A DNA stretch of 64,000 nt from Isochrysis galbana (lineage: Eukaryota > Haptophyta > Isochrysidales > Isochrysidaceae). The notes beneath the pieces are model-generated. The model ran no database searches. It had not been told where the DNA came from and worked only from the letters and a program-made list of their open reading frames with translations. The position numbers and the translations under genes were made by a program. The stretch lies in contig CM030932.1 in NCBI GenBank assembly GCA_018136815.1, positions 5,432,407-5,496,406 of the forward strand. Direction: 5' to 3'. This document shows positions 9,800-22,500 of this stretch, one piece after another (the stretch's first letter is position 1; each line of letters opens with the position of its first letter).

Positions 9800-12099
9800 C
9801 TAAGCTAGACGAGCAAATGACGCGAGGTCGGAACAAACTCCTATGCTTCCATTGTCCAACATGCCCTCGCACTCAATAGCGACAGGTTGCGCGGGAGACG
9901 GCAAAAGATGCAATTGGAGAGAGTAAGGGCAGACTGACTCGGCACCACCTCTTTGTCGGGGCGCAAATACCGCCACAAATGGTGCATCTCCATGATCAAA
10001 GTTGAATTGGCGGATGACGCACCCTGGCACGTCGTTTGGAATATTTTGATCTCCCCCCTCCTCCTCGCTTGGTGATGGAGAAGCAGCCACTCGATGCAAG
10101 ATGCTGCTCAACCTTCCATTGTAAACATCAGGCACCCCCGGAAGGCAGTAGTGTAAGCAGTCAAAAGCAGGTCGGATGCGTGATTTTTCGGGGAGACGCC
10201 CGGGGTGTGCATCAGCCCTTGCTCGAGCAACCTCGTAGGCGTCCAAGATGTGTACCCATGGAATGCGTTGGATGGCAACGGCGTCCATCATTAGATTTTT
10301 CGCCAAAACTACGAAACGCATGCTTGTTGGGTCGACGCGTCCTTTCTCCGATGCCACAAGCTCCGCCCGAGATAGGGGAGCAGTGCGCCTGCAGTACCCG
10401 CCGGCGCGAAAAGAGCCACCTTCGAAGTCGCGCGGCGATGCGGTACGGAGGAGTACGAGAGAGGCGTTTTTCAAGTCGCGATAAGCGTGGTTTAGAGCTC
10501 CAGCCACAAGCGACCACTTAAGCGCATACCTACAACGTATTATCACGCGGGAAGGAAAGGTGGTGAGCGGGATGGATGTTGTCCTTGGACGCTGGAGAAG
10601 CCACTTGATAGTATTGCGTGTAGCAAATGGGGGCGAGGAAGCATGCTCGCAACTGCTCACTGGTAAAGAATGTTGGGGCGTGTGCCGTTGCAGTACGCGT
10701 CGTGCAACGAATGTATATCGTAGCACCCATCTTCGAATTCCCATGCACCCAGATTGACGACCAACATCGTTGGTGTTGAGGAGATGGCGCGTGCAAGCGG
10801 AAGACTGAGCTGCGGAGCTCTTGGAGACGGCCTATAGTCGCGGAACGTGTCTGCGCGATTCGTGCGATCATAGCGGACCGTAACGACCGGTGAGGCGTAT
10901 TCGCCTGAGAGCGGGCGTCCAGCCATGCGAGTTCGAGCAGGTCCAGCCGAGTAAATTTCACATGAAAATGTCATGAATGGATCATTCTTTATCACTCGGC
11001 CCCAATAGGTAGCTTGGGTGGCATTGAGGCCTGCAAGCAAAAGACAACAGAAAGAGACTGTCTGTTGACGAGCAGTTGAATCCCCCACGAACAGGACACG
11101 TGCAGGCAATCGTGCACTCTGGGATCGCCGCGCATGAATCCGCAGCAGTGAATCGAGGACCCTTTCTGCATCGAAGGCGTCAGTCATCTCATCCTGGCTC
11201 AGCCACCACGATACATCATACGCCTGAGGTCGTGGCGGCGGTCCAGTATGCTTCGTCGCCTGAGGCCAAGCTCCCCAAGTGTAGTTGAGCCAGTCGTAGC
11301 CAGGTCGACTCCGTGTGCACGATCCCTTCGTCTCATCATACTGCCTGACACACTGCATGTACCCGTTGCTCTCCAGCTGACGGACAACCTGTTCAGTTGT
11401 GTGCTCCCTGCGCAAGCCACTTCGCTGTCGCCAGTGTGATAGTTTGCCCGGATTCTTGTTGAGCAATCTGTACGAGAGCACTGGGCATTCCGTTGCTGAC
11501 AATGACGGAGCTCCGAGTCCTGGGCTTGAGAGACAGCGCGTGGGGCTGCACCCCTGCCGATGCACGTCGTGCATTGCCCCAACAAGCGTCATGTTGACGC
11601 CCGAGGGCCGCGGGTCAATGCGACACGGGAGGGGATGGCCGCGATCATCAACACACGCCAACTTGAGCACTGAATTCGTGCCGGGCGCGTGGACGCACCC
11701 AAATTCGTAGTCATCCGCAGTATTCTTCAGCACACGCAGATTACGAGCGACATGTCCCTCGCCATTCACCGCCTTGCACATTGCGTCGAGCTGGCGTTGC
11801 AAGCCACAGGAGGGGTCGTAGCATGTGCGGAAGCCGCTGCTCGCCCCCACTACCTCATGCAGCACCAGCTCCGTCCCCGCGGCGCGCGACAGGCAGAGAT
11901 CTGGCGACGATGGCTCATCGCCTCCTTTGCTGAAGAAGGTCACGGCTTCGCAGAAGGGCTGGGCAAGGCAGGCGGCCGCGCAGCGCTCATAGCTGTTGGC
12001 TGGCAGCTGACGCACACGGCAGCTCTGCGCTGCGCCTGGCTGCGCCTGCTTTGTGTCAAACGTGCTGTAGCCATCCAATCGTATCACAGCGCACTTCAT
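9800..12099 (-). CDS. PC-esterase (TBL-like) protein with N-terminal PAN-like domain
   Basis: Two exons: 12099-10661 and 10529-9800, with a 131-bp intron (GTGAGC donor, TTGTAG acceptor, phase 2), give about 722 residues. The C-terminal half is a GDSL-like PC-esterase, as in plant TBL polysaccharide O-acetyltransferases. It has the nucleophile block LFVGDSTARQQ near residue 338 and the DxxH block DCLHYCLPGVPD near residue 603. The N-terminal part is Cys-rich (CRVRQLPANSYERCAAACLA), resembling a PAN/apple domain that could bind glycan or protein. Such enzymes act in the Golgi lumen on cell-surface glycans, but no signal peptide or membrane anchor is visible. A first exon may therefore be missing upstream of 12099. 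Open sequence extends to 12180 without a better ATG. The polysaccharide substrate is unknown. Confidence 0.8.
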
Positions 12100-13519
12100 T
12101 GTGAGGCGGGCGCGCGTGGAAGGAGAAGGGCGAGGGCGAGAGGGCCCTGGGGACCTCGGGGGCCCTCCTCGTGCGGCCACGACGGGATGGGACGAGTCAG
12201 CGCCGCGAGTTCACGGGAAAGATGAGAAGAAGACTGCGAGAGCGATGAGAGAGAAAGAAGAGAAGGGGGTGCGTCAGAGTTTTCTTGTTCATGCTGGTTT
12301 AACCTTAGTGCTGTGGGACACTACGTAGCCCTCATCGGCTCATCCGCAATCCGCAACGGAGCCCCTCCCCCGCGATAGGGGGCTAGGTTCGCTAGCCAAC
12401 AAGATGCTCTACAAGTCCACTATTGTCAACTTGCAACTTGTCAACATGAGACATGATATGAATACGATATACCCAGACCACCCACCGCCCACCGCCAATC
12501 TGCGCATCGCGCATCCTCAACGAGACGCTGGAGGCGACGGCACCGCGCACCGCCATCGCCCGTCCATCGCGCCCGCTTCCTCCGCTCTCGCTTCGCCTGT
12601 GTCTTAGTCTTAGCCTTCGTCTTCATAGCAGGCCATGGGTCATGGGTAGACAAGACTCGACCACCGCCCTCATACATAACGACTTCGGAGTCGAACATCT
12701 GGCATCTGGCTACCGAACACCGCTTCCTCTGAGGTGCCTCTGGCCTCTGGCTTCGCCTCACTGAGAAGCAACGGCAACGGAAGCACGCCGGCGTCCGTGC
12801 CCGTGCGTCCGTGGAATCGTCCGCATCCCGCATCCCCGTTCGCTCGCCGCCAGCAGCGGGCGTTCCAAAGTGCCGCGGGCGCGCGGTGATTGACTCGGTG
12901 GGTGGGCCCCAGGATCTTTCACACCCGAGATGAGAGATTATAAGTAAGCACTACATCGACCCTACGGCCCTACGGTGGACGGTGGAGACGGTGGGCCCGT
13001 CTCCAGCAGCAGTTTTCACACTACATGGTTGGCTGCTTGATTCGTGCTACGGCGCCGTTCGTGAGCGTCGTCGTTGATTCTCTTCCTTCGTTCCGGCTCT
13101 CGACTTTGTCGTTTGTCGTGGGTCGTGGATTTGTGTTGGCATTCACTCCACACACGACATCCACACATCCACATCGCAGCCTCCTAACTCCTAACCTCTA
13201 ACCTAGCCTCACCTGCGAATGCTTCACAGGATGCGGCGATAAGTCAGGGAGCTGATTTTCGCTCTCCCGCCCTCCCTTACCCATTGTGTTGCTGAGCGTT
13301 TGGCCGTTCAGGCATAAAGATTTAAGATTCCCTTTAAGGCATTCACACCACATGCCAGCCTCCTAACCTCGAACCTAGCCTCACTCCCACCCTAACACTT
13401 GGTGGGAGTGGCGCGAAAGGGCGGGATCGCCGTGCCGCTTGGCTCGGATGGCGTGAAGAGGCCGCCCGCGTTCGCAGAGGAGGTGGCGCGCGCTGCGCGA
13501 CAGGCTGAACGCGCGGCCG
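12100..13519. other. Spacer between the divergent PC-esterase and ATM genes
   Basis: No gene recognised. The two flanking genes point away from each other, so both promoters should lie here. A short direct repeat (CCTCCTAAC, then CTCTAACCTAGCCTCAC or CTCGAACCTAGCCTCAC) occurs at about 13181-13213 and 13360-13386, close to the ATM start. It could be a promoter repeat. I see no TATA box that I can support. Confidence 0.5.
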
Positions 13520-16500
13520 ATGGACGATGAGGTGAAAGCCCTCCACGATAGCTTGCTCGCTCCGCGCAACATCACCGCTTTCACACAAGCTGTGGATACG
13601 CTCAAGTCGCGGCTCTCGACACAGCGCTTCTGTGACAAGCTCTCCCTTGGCTCGTCCGAGGGCGAGAGCAATGGGTGGACCTTGCTCTTCAAGGCGATCA
13701 TCGTTGGTCTAGATCAGAACCGCAAGTTCCGCAAGCGTGCCACAGTCGATGGCCTGAAGGCTCTTATTGATACTGCTGACCGCAGAGGTGCAGTCCTAGA
13801 GGTAGTAGCTGTGGACAAGTTCATGGTCGCGACCGCGGAACAGCTGACCCTTCACGAGGTGCTCGTAGACACAGAGGATGGAGATGGGTCGACAATCCTG
13901 AGGTCGGAGATCGCTGCGGATGTCGCCCCTATGTACCTGGCAGTGCTGAGCACACTGTGTGGTCGCTCAGACTACTTCAGGCGTTCGGGTGCACATCACG
14001 CCCAAGTTGTCGCTGAGCATCTGATCATGCTCTGCGTGAGTATGACCAAGATAAATGATGAACTCCTACAGGTCGATAGTGCCAGTGCCGCGATCAGCGC
14101 TACGCACGCTGATTTGCGTCGGTATCATACCATCAACACCGCACGCCCAGCAACGGCTGCTGCAAAGCTCCTGACACGTCTTGTCTCTCGCTTTCCATAT
14201 GCCCTAAATCAAGGGTCGCTCGCAGCGCTGTTTCGCCACTTTGACCATTTTATCGAGTGGAGCATCGATCCCCGTGCCTGTCACCGGAAAGGAGATGGCT
14301 GCAACTCGCAAGCCAGCAGACCCGTCTTGTCTCAGCCCACTGGTGGCCACAAGTCGGAGAGACTTGAGGCCTCTACCTCCGATCCCTCTGTGTCCGTCGA
14401 GTCTACCTTTGATGGCAATCGACGCCGAGACGCGGACGCGGTTCAGCATGTCAAAGCGCTCCTCCCGCAGTTGCTCTCGGCAATCAACATGGCACTGCGA
14501 CGACAGGCTGTCGATCGTGTTGACTTCGTGTGGCAGCAGCTCATCTCTTCAGACTCTGTGCACGTCTGGATTCATGACGTCCTGCACAACTCTGATCACC
14601 TTTTGTTGCTGCATGAAGTCGTACAGCTTTGTCGCATGTGTCTTCGTCTGGCGAAACTTAGGTGCTGTGCTTTGCCTCAAGGGTTGCTCGACGCTATCAT
14701 GGCCATGGCCAACCGTGAGATGTCCGCGACTACAGCACTCCGATTGGTCGACCTTCAAGAGGGCTCCTTCATCGGCCGACTCTTGCGAGGGCCACTTGCG
14801 GGTGCCTCGGCAGCAACAGAGGGTTGGTTTGCACTATGCGCGCTGCAGCTTGTGGCAGACACCGTATTGCTGCAAGAATCTCACGTGTCTGTGCGTGGAG
14901 GAGATGCAGCAGTCTCATTCCCAGAGGAGGCACCGTCGCCCAAACGCCAACGAACCCAGCAAACGCGTGAACATACTGGTTTACGGCGTTGGCTCATGCA
15001 ACACTGCTTTGGCGATGTGGATGATCACACACTTGAATTCTCATCCTCAATTGCTCCTCAACAAAGTCCATTTGTTCGCTCCGAGTGGCGTAGCCTCCTA
15101 TTGCTTGCTGTCTGCCTCCGACGTGGTCTTCGCCTCTCAGCGTCAACTTGCGGGAGTGTGATGACGCGCCTCGTTGCAGTTGCTGCACAATGCTCAGAAA
15201 TGCAAGAGAGGGCCGCGGCAATCTGCGCAATGCTCGCGCTGCTGGCTCTCATCGACACCATAGCCGACAGTAGACACAGCATGTTGCTGCATGAGCTTTG
15301 GCGTTCGTTGTGGGCGATGGAAATGTCAGCAATCGAGACGGAGGTAGCGAGGGGGAGCAAAGGGAGCGTGGGGCCACTAAGTGACTCGCAAGCATTGGTT
15401 TGTAGTGCAAACGAGGCGGCGATGCACGCTGACTTACGGCGTGAAGTGCTCTCCTCTTTGTTGCGTCATAGTCTCGTACACACTACAGTGACCGCCGCGG
15501 CGGCAACAGAGGCGATAGCGATCTTTTTCCGCGCAGCCGACAAGGCGCTGCATGGCACTGTGCTAGCAAACTTCGGAGAACAAAGCGAAGTCCACAAATT
15601 GCAAAGCATAACGATGATTGGGTGGATCTCTCAGTCCCGCCAAGCACTGGTGTGGAACCTGTGGGCTCGTCATCCCACCGTTCTTGAGCAGAGCCCTCGT
15701 ATCTCGCTCGCCTTGGCCTTGGCACTACACCAATCTGCTCCGGCCGCAGGCGTACCACTCTTATCATCGTGGCCGCTCAGTTTGGCGCCATGCAGCCCTC
15801 TTGTATTTGGCGACGGGGATAGAGCAACTCGAGTTTCGCGCGTGTGGTACCATTGGCTAGGCCTTCGCGCCAGACTTCTGCTGGTTTCGGTTGGTCTGGG
15901 CGCAGATGTGCGTTTCTGTAGCATCATAGATGCTCACCTACCCTGCCAAGATGGCCCTGATTTGGGGTCACCAAGGAACAGGACAACTCAAGATGTGATT
16001 GCGCCCCAAGGTGAGGACCAGGAAGCTGAATGGTACTTTGAACGGATCGATGATTTGATCGAAACTGTGCATGCAGAAGTGTCTCTCGAGCAAAATCCAC
16101 GGACATCCCGAAAAACCTGTCAGGTATCCAGATACCACTCGCGGGTGGCAGACGCACTCGCGCCATCAAACAGCGGCGTGTGCTTCTCGACAAATGCGCA
16201 CGGCGCGATCTCCTCTTCTGGGCTCACACCCCCATCTATTGAAGCGGAGGCAGCGCTGCAGCAAGTGTCCACTCATTGCGTGCGCTCCTTGCGCCAAGAT
16301 CCACCTTGTCTCCTTATTCACATGCAAGCCGTATGTATGGGCGCTCTTGTCCTCGTGCTATCCTGGCGTGAGGAGGTAGCAAACCATCCAGCGGAGAGTG
16401 AAAGCCAGCAACTACTCGCTCTTACTGTCTTCGCCTCCACTATACGAGTATTGGATAGGCTATCTGGGTCCTCCGATCCTCAAGCTGTTGCAGGAGTTCC

Positions 16501-19500
16501 ACTGCTCGTTCGGCTACTTGTCGCTTGTCCGGGTAGAGAGGTAGTCGAATTCGTCCGCTCGGAGGTGGTGTCGCGAGTGCTAGAGCAAATTCGCATATCA
16601 TTCAGCAGAAATATTGTGGATGCTGAGGCCGACGCCAATCCCAACGATGCGTTTGTAGACGACTTCCTCGACAGCAATTTGGCCGATAAAGTAGCTCTCG
16701 AAGACGTGTGTTGCTTATGGTTAAAGGCGTTGTCGGTGCTTTGTGGCGCTGATAATGCCAACGGGCGCGTTTTCGATGTGAGCGCGTTGTGTTATGAGTC
16801 GTTTGCTAACCACGGTACAACCCTATCATCGTTGCTGCACCGACCGGGCTTGGCAGAGAAGTTGCCGGGGCTATGTCTGCGCCTCGTATGTCTCCCCCAT
16901 TCGGCGCTCATAGCACAGCAAATGGAGCTCATCGCTGCAATGGCTGCTGGAGACGTCTACAATCTTCGTGTAGGGCAGCATAGCCAATGCCTCGATGCAT
17001 GTGAAATGCTAATGCACGACAAGTTAGCCGAACTCCAAAAGGCCCAACGGCCGTCCGTACGAGCATCCAAGATTGATGACGTCAACCATGCGACAAAGCT
17101 TCTCGCAGGTTGTTCTCGGGTTATCATCGCAGCACTTGCTTCATTCAATGCGTGCTCCCTTAGATTCGCAGCAGCTGCTGTGCGTGCTACGGTAGCATGG
17201 GAATGCCTGCAGCGGAAAGGGTGCTTGCATTATGGCGCATCCTGGCAAGCAGCCGTTCAAGCTGCTAACGTACAGGATGTGCGGCCGCACATTGCCCGTG
17301 AATTCCCCCATCTCCTTGACGTACAGAGACGACACAATTTTGGTGACTCTCTCTTGCTACAAACTTTCGTCCTTCCGCACATCTTTGAGTTGGGCCTCTC
17401 GGAGACCCTCAAGATACGGGTTACCGAGTCGTTTCATCAGCCGCTCGAAGTTCATCTGTCGACGATTCGGCACAACGTGGCGATACTCTCTCGCTGTTCT
17501 GTGGCCCGGCAGCGTAAGGTCCTCTTTGCACTTTGCTCAGAAGCCATTGCGATGAGACCTATCGAGCATGTACTTCTACCTGTACTCTATTCTAGTTGCG
17601 CCCCTGCCGGTGGTCTGCACAATCTAATGGAGCTCCATCTCCCCTGGCTCGTCGAACAATGGCTTGAGGACTCGCGCTGCATGCTCACCTTCCCGACCCG
17701 CTGGTTGCACCCGTCTTCATCCCAGCCTTTGGGCCACAGTATTGCAGCATCCTGCCCTGAAGAGCCACGTAGACAGCTACGCGAAATGCTCGAGCGGTAC
17801 AGCTCGATCGTCGTGCCCTCCATCATTGTATGCGCCGCTGTTGCTGGCGTAGAGAGTCGGGCGCGCCATGAGTTGGAGCGCGCGTCCAATCTACTGCAGC
17901 GCTCTGAGAGGCAAATGCTTCAAGAATGCCTTCCACATATCATCGCAAGGTGGTTGCCAACAAAATTCCTACCGCCCAACAATCCAATGTCCCTACGCTG
18001 GTTGGTGGTGGAGGCACTTGCTATGGATCATTTGCGCAATGGTATGCACGGCTCTGGAGTCGCGACAATCGAGAGTCTGATCCGCCAATGCATGGATCAT
18101 ATACTCCAAGGGCTCTTCTCACTGGACACAGCAACATGGCTCCCGCATACACCCCAGAGCAAGATCGCCGACGTTCTTTTGAACTCTCTACGCTTCTTGG
18201 CGGATCAAGCTGAGCAAGGAACACTTCCTGCCGACCTGCTCTTCGCTACCAGTGGTCGCATGCTCGAGCTGCTGCTATTGCTGCATTACCGTCATACCTC
18301 AGCAGCTCGATACGGAGCACCATGCGAGTTGCACCGGCACAGTATGATTGTGCTATTGGAGTTGATAACCAGCTCGGAGGAGGTCATGCCGCCGCTGCTC
18401 GGGAGGGATGGACGAAGCCTTCGCCACCTGAATTTTGTTGCTATGTCGCGCATGATTCAGCACACCGCACTAGCACTCCTCCCCCTCGAAAGTGGTGGCA
18501 CCGCGGGCACGGGCGATGTGACCTTGAGACGGTGTTGCCAAGTTTTGAAGAACGTGCTTCAGGCGGTACTTGGCGCAACCACGGACCTCTTGAGCGTGCA
18601 CGGTCTCCACTACGGGGAGCATCGCGAGGCTACCGCTCAATTGGCTGACTTCCAGCGTGACCACTGCACTACGTTGATAACATCGCTCTCGAGGCACGCA
18701 GAATTCTCTCCCGATGCTGCCGACCTGCTTGATTTCGCTATTTCAAAGCTGCGCCCTGAAGCCCTATCAATGTTGCCACCTCTTCCTCCCGGAGAGCGCT
18801 TTGCGGCTCTAGCTTCAAAGTGCGAGCATTCTAGACAGCACACTCCGCTTGCGGCCATCTTCGGTGCATTTGCGCGGCTCAGCGAGGGGGAAGCTGCCGG
18901 CGCAGATCTCTCAACTCGGTTGCAGTTTTTGATCTCAAAGCTTGAAGTCACCCGGGCAGACAAGGAGCTCGCACAAGCCTTGCCACATGCAACAAGAAAT
19001 CAAGGGAGGCCGACGGCTTTCAGCCCCACAACGTCCACGCCAGATGTTCGCCAGCTTGCTGATGCGGCGGTAAGGGCAGCGCAACGTTTGATCGTGCTAT
19101 CGCGTTCCACGAGCTCTGCGGATTACCAAGTGTTGATTGCGCGCTGCCTGGGTGCTCTCCTACGCAATGGCCTGCCGCAGCGGTCCATGCACGCGGACGT
19201 CCCGACTGTTGCTCGAACGGAAGGGCCGATACGCTCCGATGTAGTGGACGTCGTGCCTAAGATCCTCTTGCTCTTGCATGGGTATCTCACGGATCCGGAT
19301 GAACTAGCGATGCTTCTAGCCGCTGATGCACTACGCCAATCTCTTAAGTCCCGGTCGAGCGAGCTGAAGGTGGCCCTCAATGGGCTTGCCCGAGAACATC
19401 TGCTTGTGGCGAGCGAGCTAGAGGCATACGTGAAAGCGCTACCAAACAGAAACAATAGGCGCGAATACTACGCGCCTCCTTACGAGGCAGCTGTTGCTGC

Positions 19501-22500
19501 CATGTCAGCTGCAGACCCGCTCGCTCTACAATCCACGTGTCGGTCACAAGCAAATCTCGCCTTAAGTGACCTTAATTCAACGCTCCCAGCGTTATGGAGC
19601 GTCAAGGGCAAAACCATCGATGAATGGGCCTGCTCTCTTGCAGAGAATCTGCTACGGCACTCGAAGCACGCGCTGTTGATTCATTCTCGCCGTCTCGCTT
19701 CCCGCAAACCAGCCCTAGCTCGACTCTGTTTACTGCCTGCGTTTTTGGACCTGCTTGAAGACAAAGGTGATGATGACGACTTCGTTGCCTCTCTCGCCCG
19801 CGCACTGTCTCGTTCGTTCGACGACGCCTTGTGCACCGATCCGAGACCACCGCCCCAGGAACGGCAGGCTGCCGAGCTACAACTGCGTCTGCTCTTAGAA
19901 CTTCGCGCACATAGTATGCCTCGGCCAACACGGCCGAGCTGGAGGTTCCCATCACTTTGGAGAACGGTTGACTTTAGCCGTGCGGCGCTAGCGGCGCAAG
20001 CATCAGGGGCTCCGGTGACTGCGCTACAGCTGCTAGAAATATATGCGGAAGACGAGTCCGAACTCCAACCCGAACTAATTCTACACGCTCCCGGCATAGC
20101 CACTTTACTAATGGATATTCTCTCCGGGCTTCCTGCTCCAGATGCTACTTTGGGCATGACAGCGTTGACCCTCTCGCACAATGCTGGCACAGCACAACTT
20201 CTGGCTGCGAGGAAAGACGCCCTCGATAACCTCAGCTTGATGGATGCCACCCGTCAAGTTCAGCTCTCACATAGAGGCCCGACGAGCCGTAGCTCACCGG
20301 ATGTAGAGAATGCTTTCTTGAGCATGGTCACCACCTTGCGTGGGATGGGCTGCGATCATTTGTATGCTGCATACACTGGGCGACTTGATGCCAAACCGCA
20401 ATCTCTTACCTTTGAATCCTTGTCGATGATTGAGGACAGCCCGGCGGTGCGGGAAGCGCGCGCTGAAGCGGCATGGCGTCTCGGCTTGTGGGACGATGAG
20501 ACGCTAGATCGCAGCGACGTAGGTAATTTGACTGAGGACGGCGTCGGACTGCACGAGAGTCTTTACCGTGCCCTCTCATCATTGCAGAAGGGCCGTGCCA
20601 ATGAAGCATCTCAGGTGATGAAGGCCTGTGCTTGCCAGCTGGTTGCTCAGCTTGGCCAGCTAGGAGATGAGGGAGGGAAACGTCTCGAGGAAGTCTCGTC
20701 GTCGTTGCGGCTATGTACGGAGGTCTACGAAGTAGCTTCTGCGGGGGCACAAAGCGGCCTTACTGCGGCTGTAGCGACTGCTCTCGATCTCACTTCTTTC
20801 ACCTCCTCTGAAAAAATTAGCCTTGTCGGCGAGGACGGTGATCAAGATGCGTACACATGTATGGAGCCCGTTCTTGCGCTCCACTCCACGATGCTTCGAT
20901 GTTGGACAGATGCTCAGAGTGTGGCTGATCGTGCACCTCTTGCGCACGTCTTGCTGCAATGGGTCGCATATGCAAGACGTTCCAATAATTACCCGATGGC
21001 CGCGGCCCGCTTGAGTGAACTGGCGGGTCTCAAACTAAGTGATGAGGATCGTGCGCGAGCCGAGTGGCAACATGCGCAACTTCTCTGGGAGGCGGATGTA
21101 TTGAGCCTCCATCGCGATCGCAAGAGGGCGGAGGCCGTCGCCGCAGTATTACTTGAACAGTGCAAGGTCTCTAAACCACAATTTGTTCATCTTGGCGTTG
21201 ACATTTGTTCCAAGCTTGCAGTTTGGAAAGCATCCGAGCGCAGCATATCGGAGAAGGCTTTCAACGATATCAGCAAGCTGCACAGCCATGCTGTGCTCAT
21301 GTGCGAGGGCCTTCGTGTAGAGAATCCTGAAAACACGCGATCCCATGTTCATCACACTTTCGCAAACTTCTTGGAGGCACAATATCGAGCTATTCTTTCG
21401 GAGAAGAACTCGCCATGGGAGCAGCGCATCGAGCACATGTACACGGCCATGGGTACCTTGTGTCCATCGGACGCACAAACGGACAGCTTGCTTGGACAGC
21501 ACGACGATAGGGCCGATGCGCCTCGCGCGATACTTCTCAACCAACTTCGAGCGCGGGAACGGTGGGTAAAAGAGCGAGGGGAGCGTATCCTTAAGCTTGC
21601 ACAAAGCGCTTTCGACCAGCATGCCGCGAGCGCCCGTCTCGGCGAGACACACAACTACGCCTCGACCTTTGCGATGCTCTCTCTATGGTTTGCACATCCC
21701 GAGAGGCTGAGGAGCGCGGATGAAACCTTCCGATCAATACCCTCGCGCCAGCTGCTCCCGCTCGTTCCACAACTGGCTTGTCGGCTAGGTGGCGCCTCAA
21801 CGCCGGGAGCGCGCAAATTGCAGCTAGGGTTGCGGAGTCTTTTACTTCACTTGGGCACCGAACATGTACATCAAGTGCTTCCACATTTCCTTGCACTCGC
21901 ATTAGGTGACCACTTCTCGCCGCGCGAGCGTGAAGTCATTGCTGATCCATCACAAATGCAAGCTGCGCTTCAGCTACGCGATAGCATTAAACAGAATCTC
22001 CTTCGAACTAGTAAGGCTTCAGTAGTAGATGACACGCACAAGCTGTTTATGCTCTACCTCCAGATTGCATGGGTGGATGTCGATACCACTAGAGAAGTGG
22101 TAGAAAAGCATCGGGGCCGCCCGGCACCCCTGGATAAGCTCATGAGCGTGGACCTCTTGACACGGTACAGCACCTTATCTGGCAGGCAGCTCTACGAGAC
22201 TATGCAGCATCGCGGCGAGCCTTCAAACGCCCCTATGCTCACTCGCGATGCCGACACAACCTGCGGCCATGCCGAGTGCGAGGTATCTGTTGAGGGCTTT
22301 TCGCCTCCCAGCCGCGATGGATCTCGCAAACGAAGCATGGCTGAGTTCAGTACAGCAGGTGGCGTCAACCTTCCTAAGATCATACAGTGTTTCGGTTCGG
22401 ACGGCACGGTATACAAGCAGCTAGTCAAAGGCCGGGATGATGGCCGACAGGACGCGGCACTTCAAGAGGTGTTCTCGCTCATTAATGCCTTGCTTCATCG

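Noticed and set aside
13181..13213. CCTAACTCCTAACCTCTAACC resembling a telomere repeat
   Set aside because: The units are irregular and only about three long, and a partial copy lies near 13360. A promoter-proximal direct repeat explains it better.
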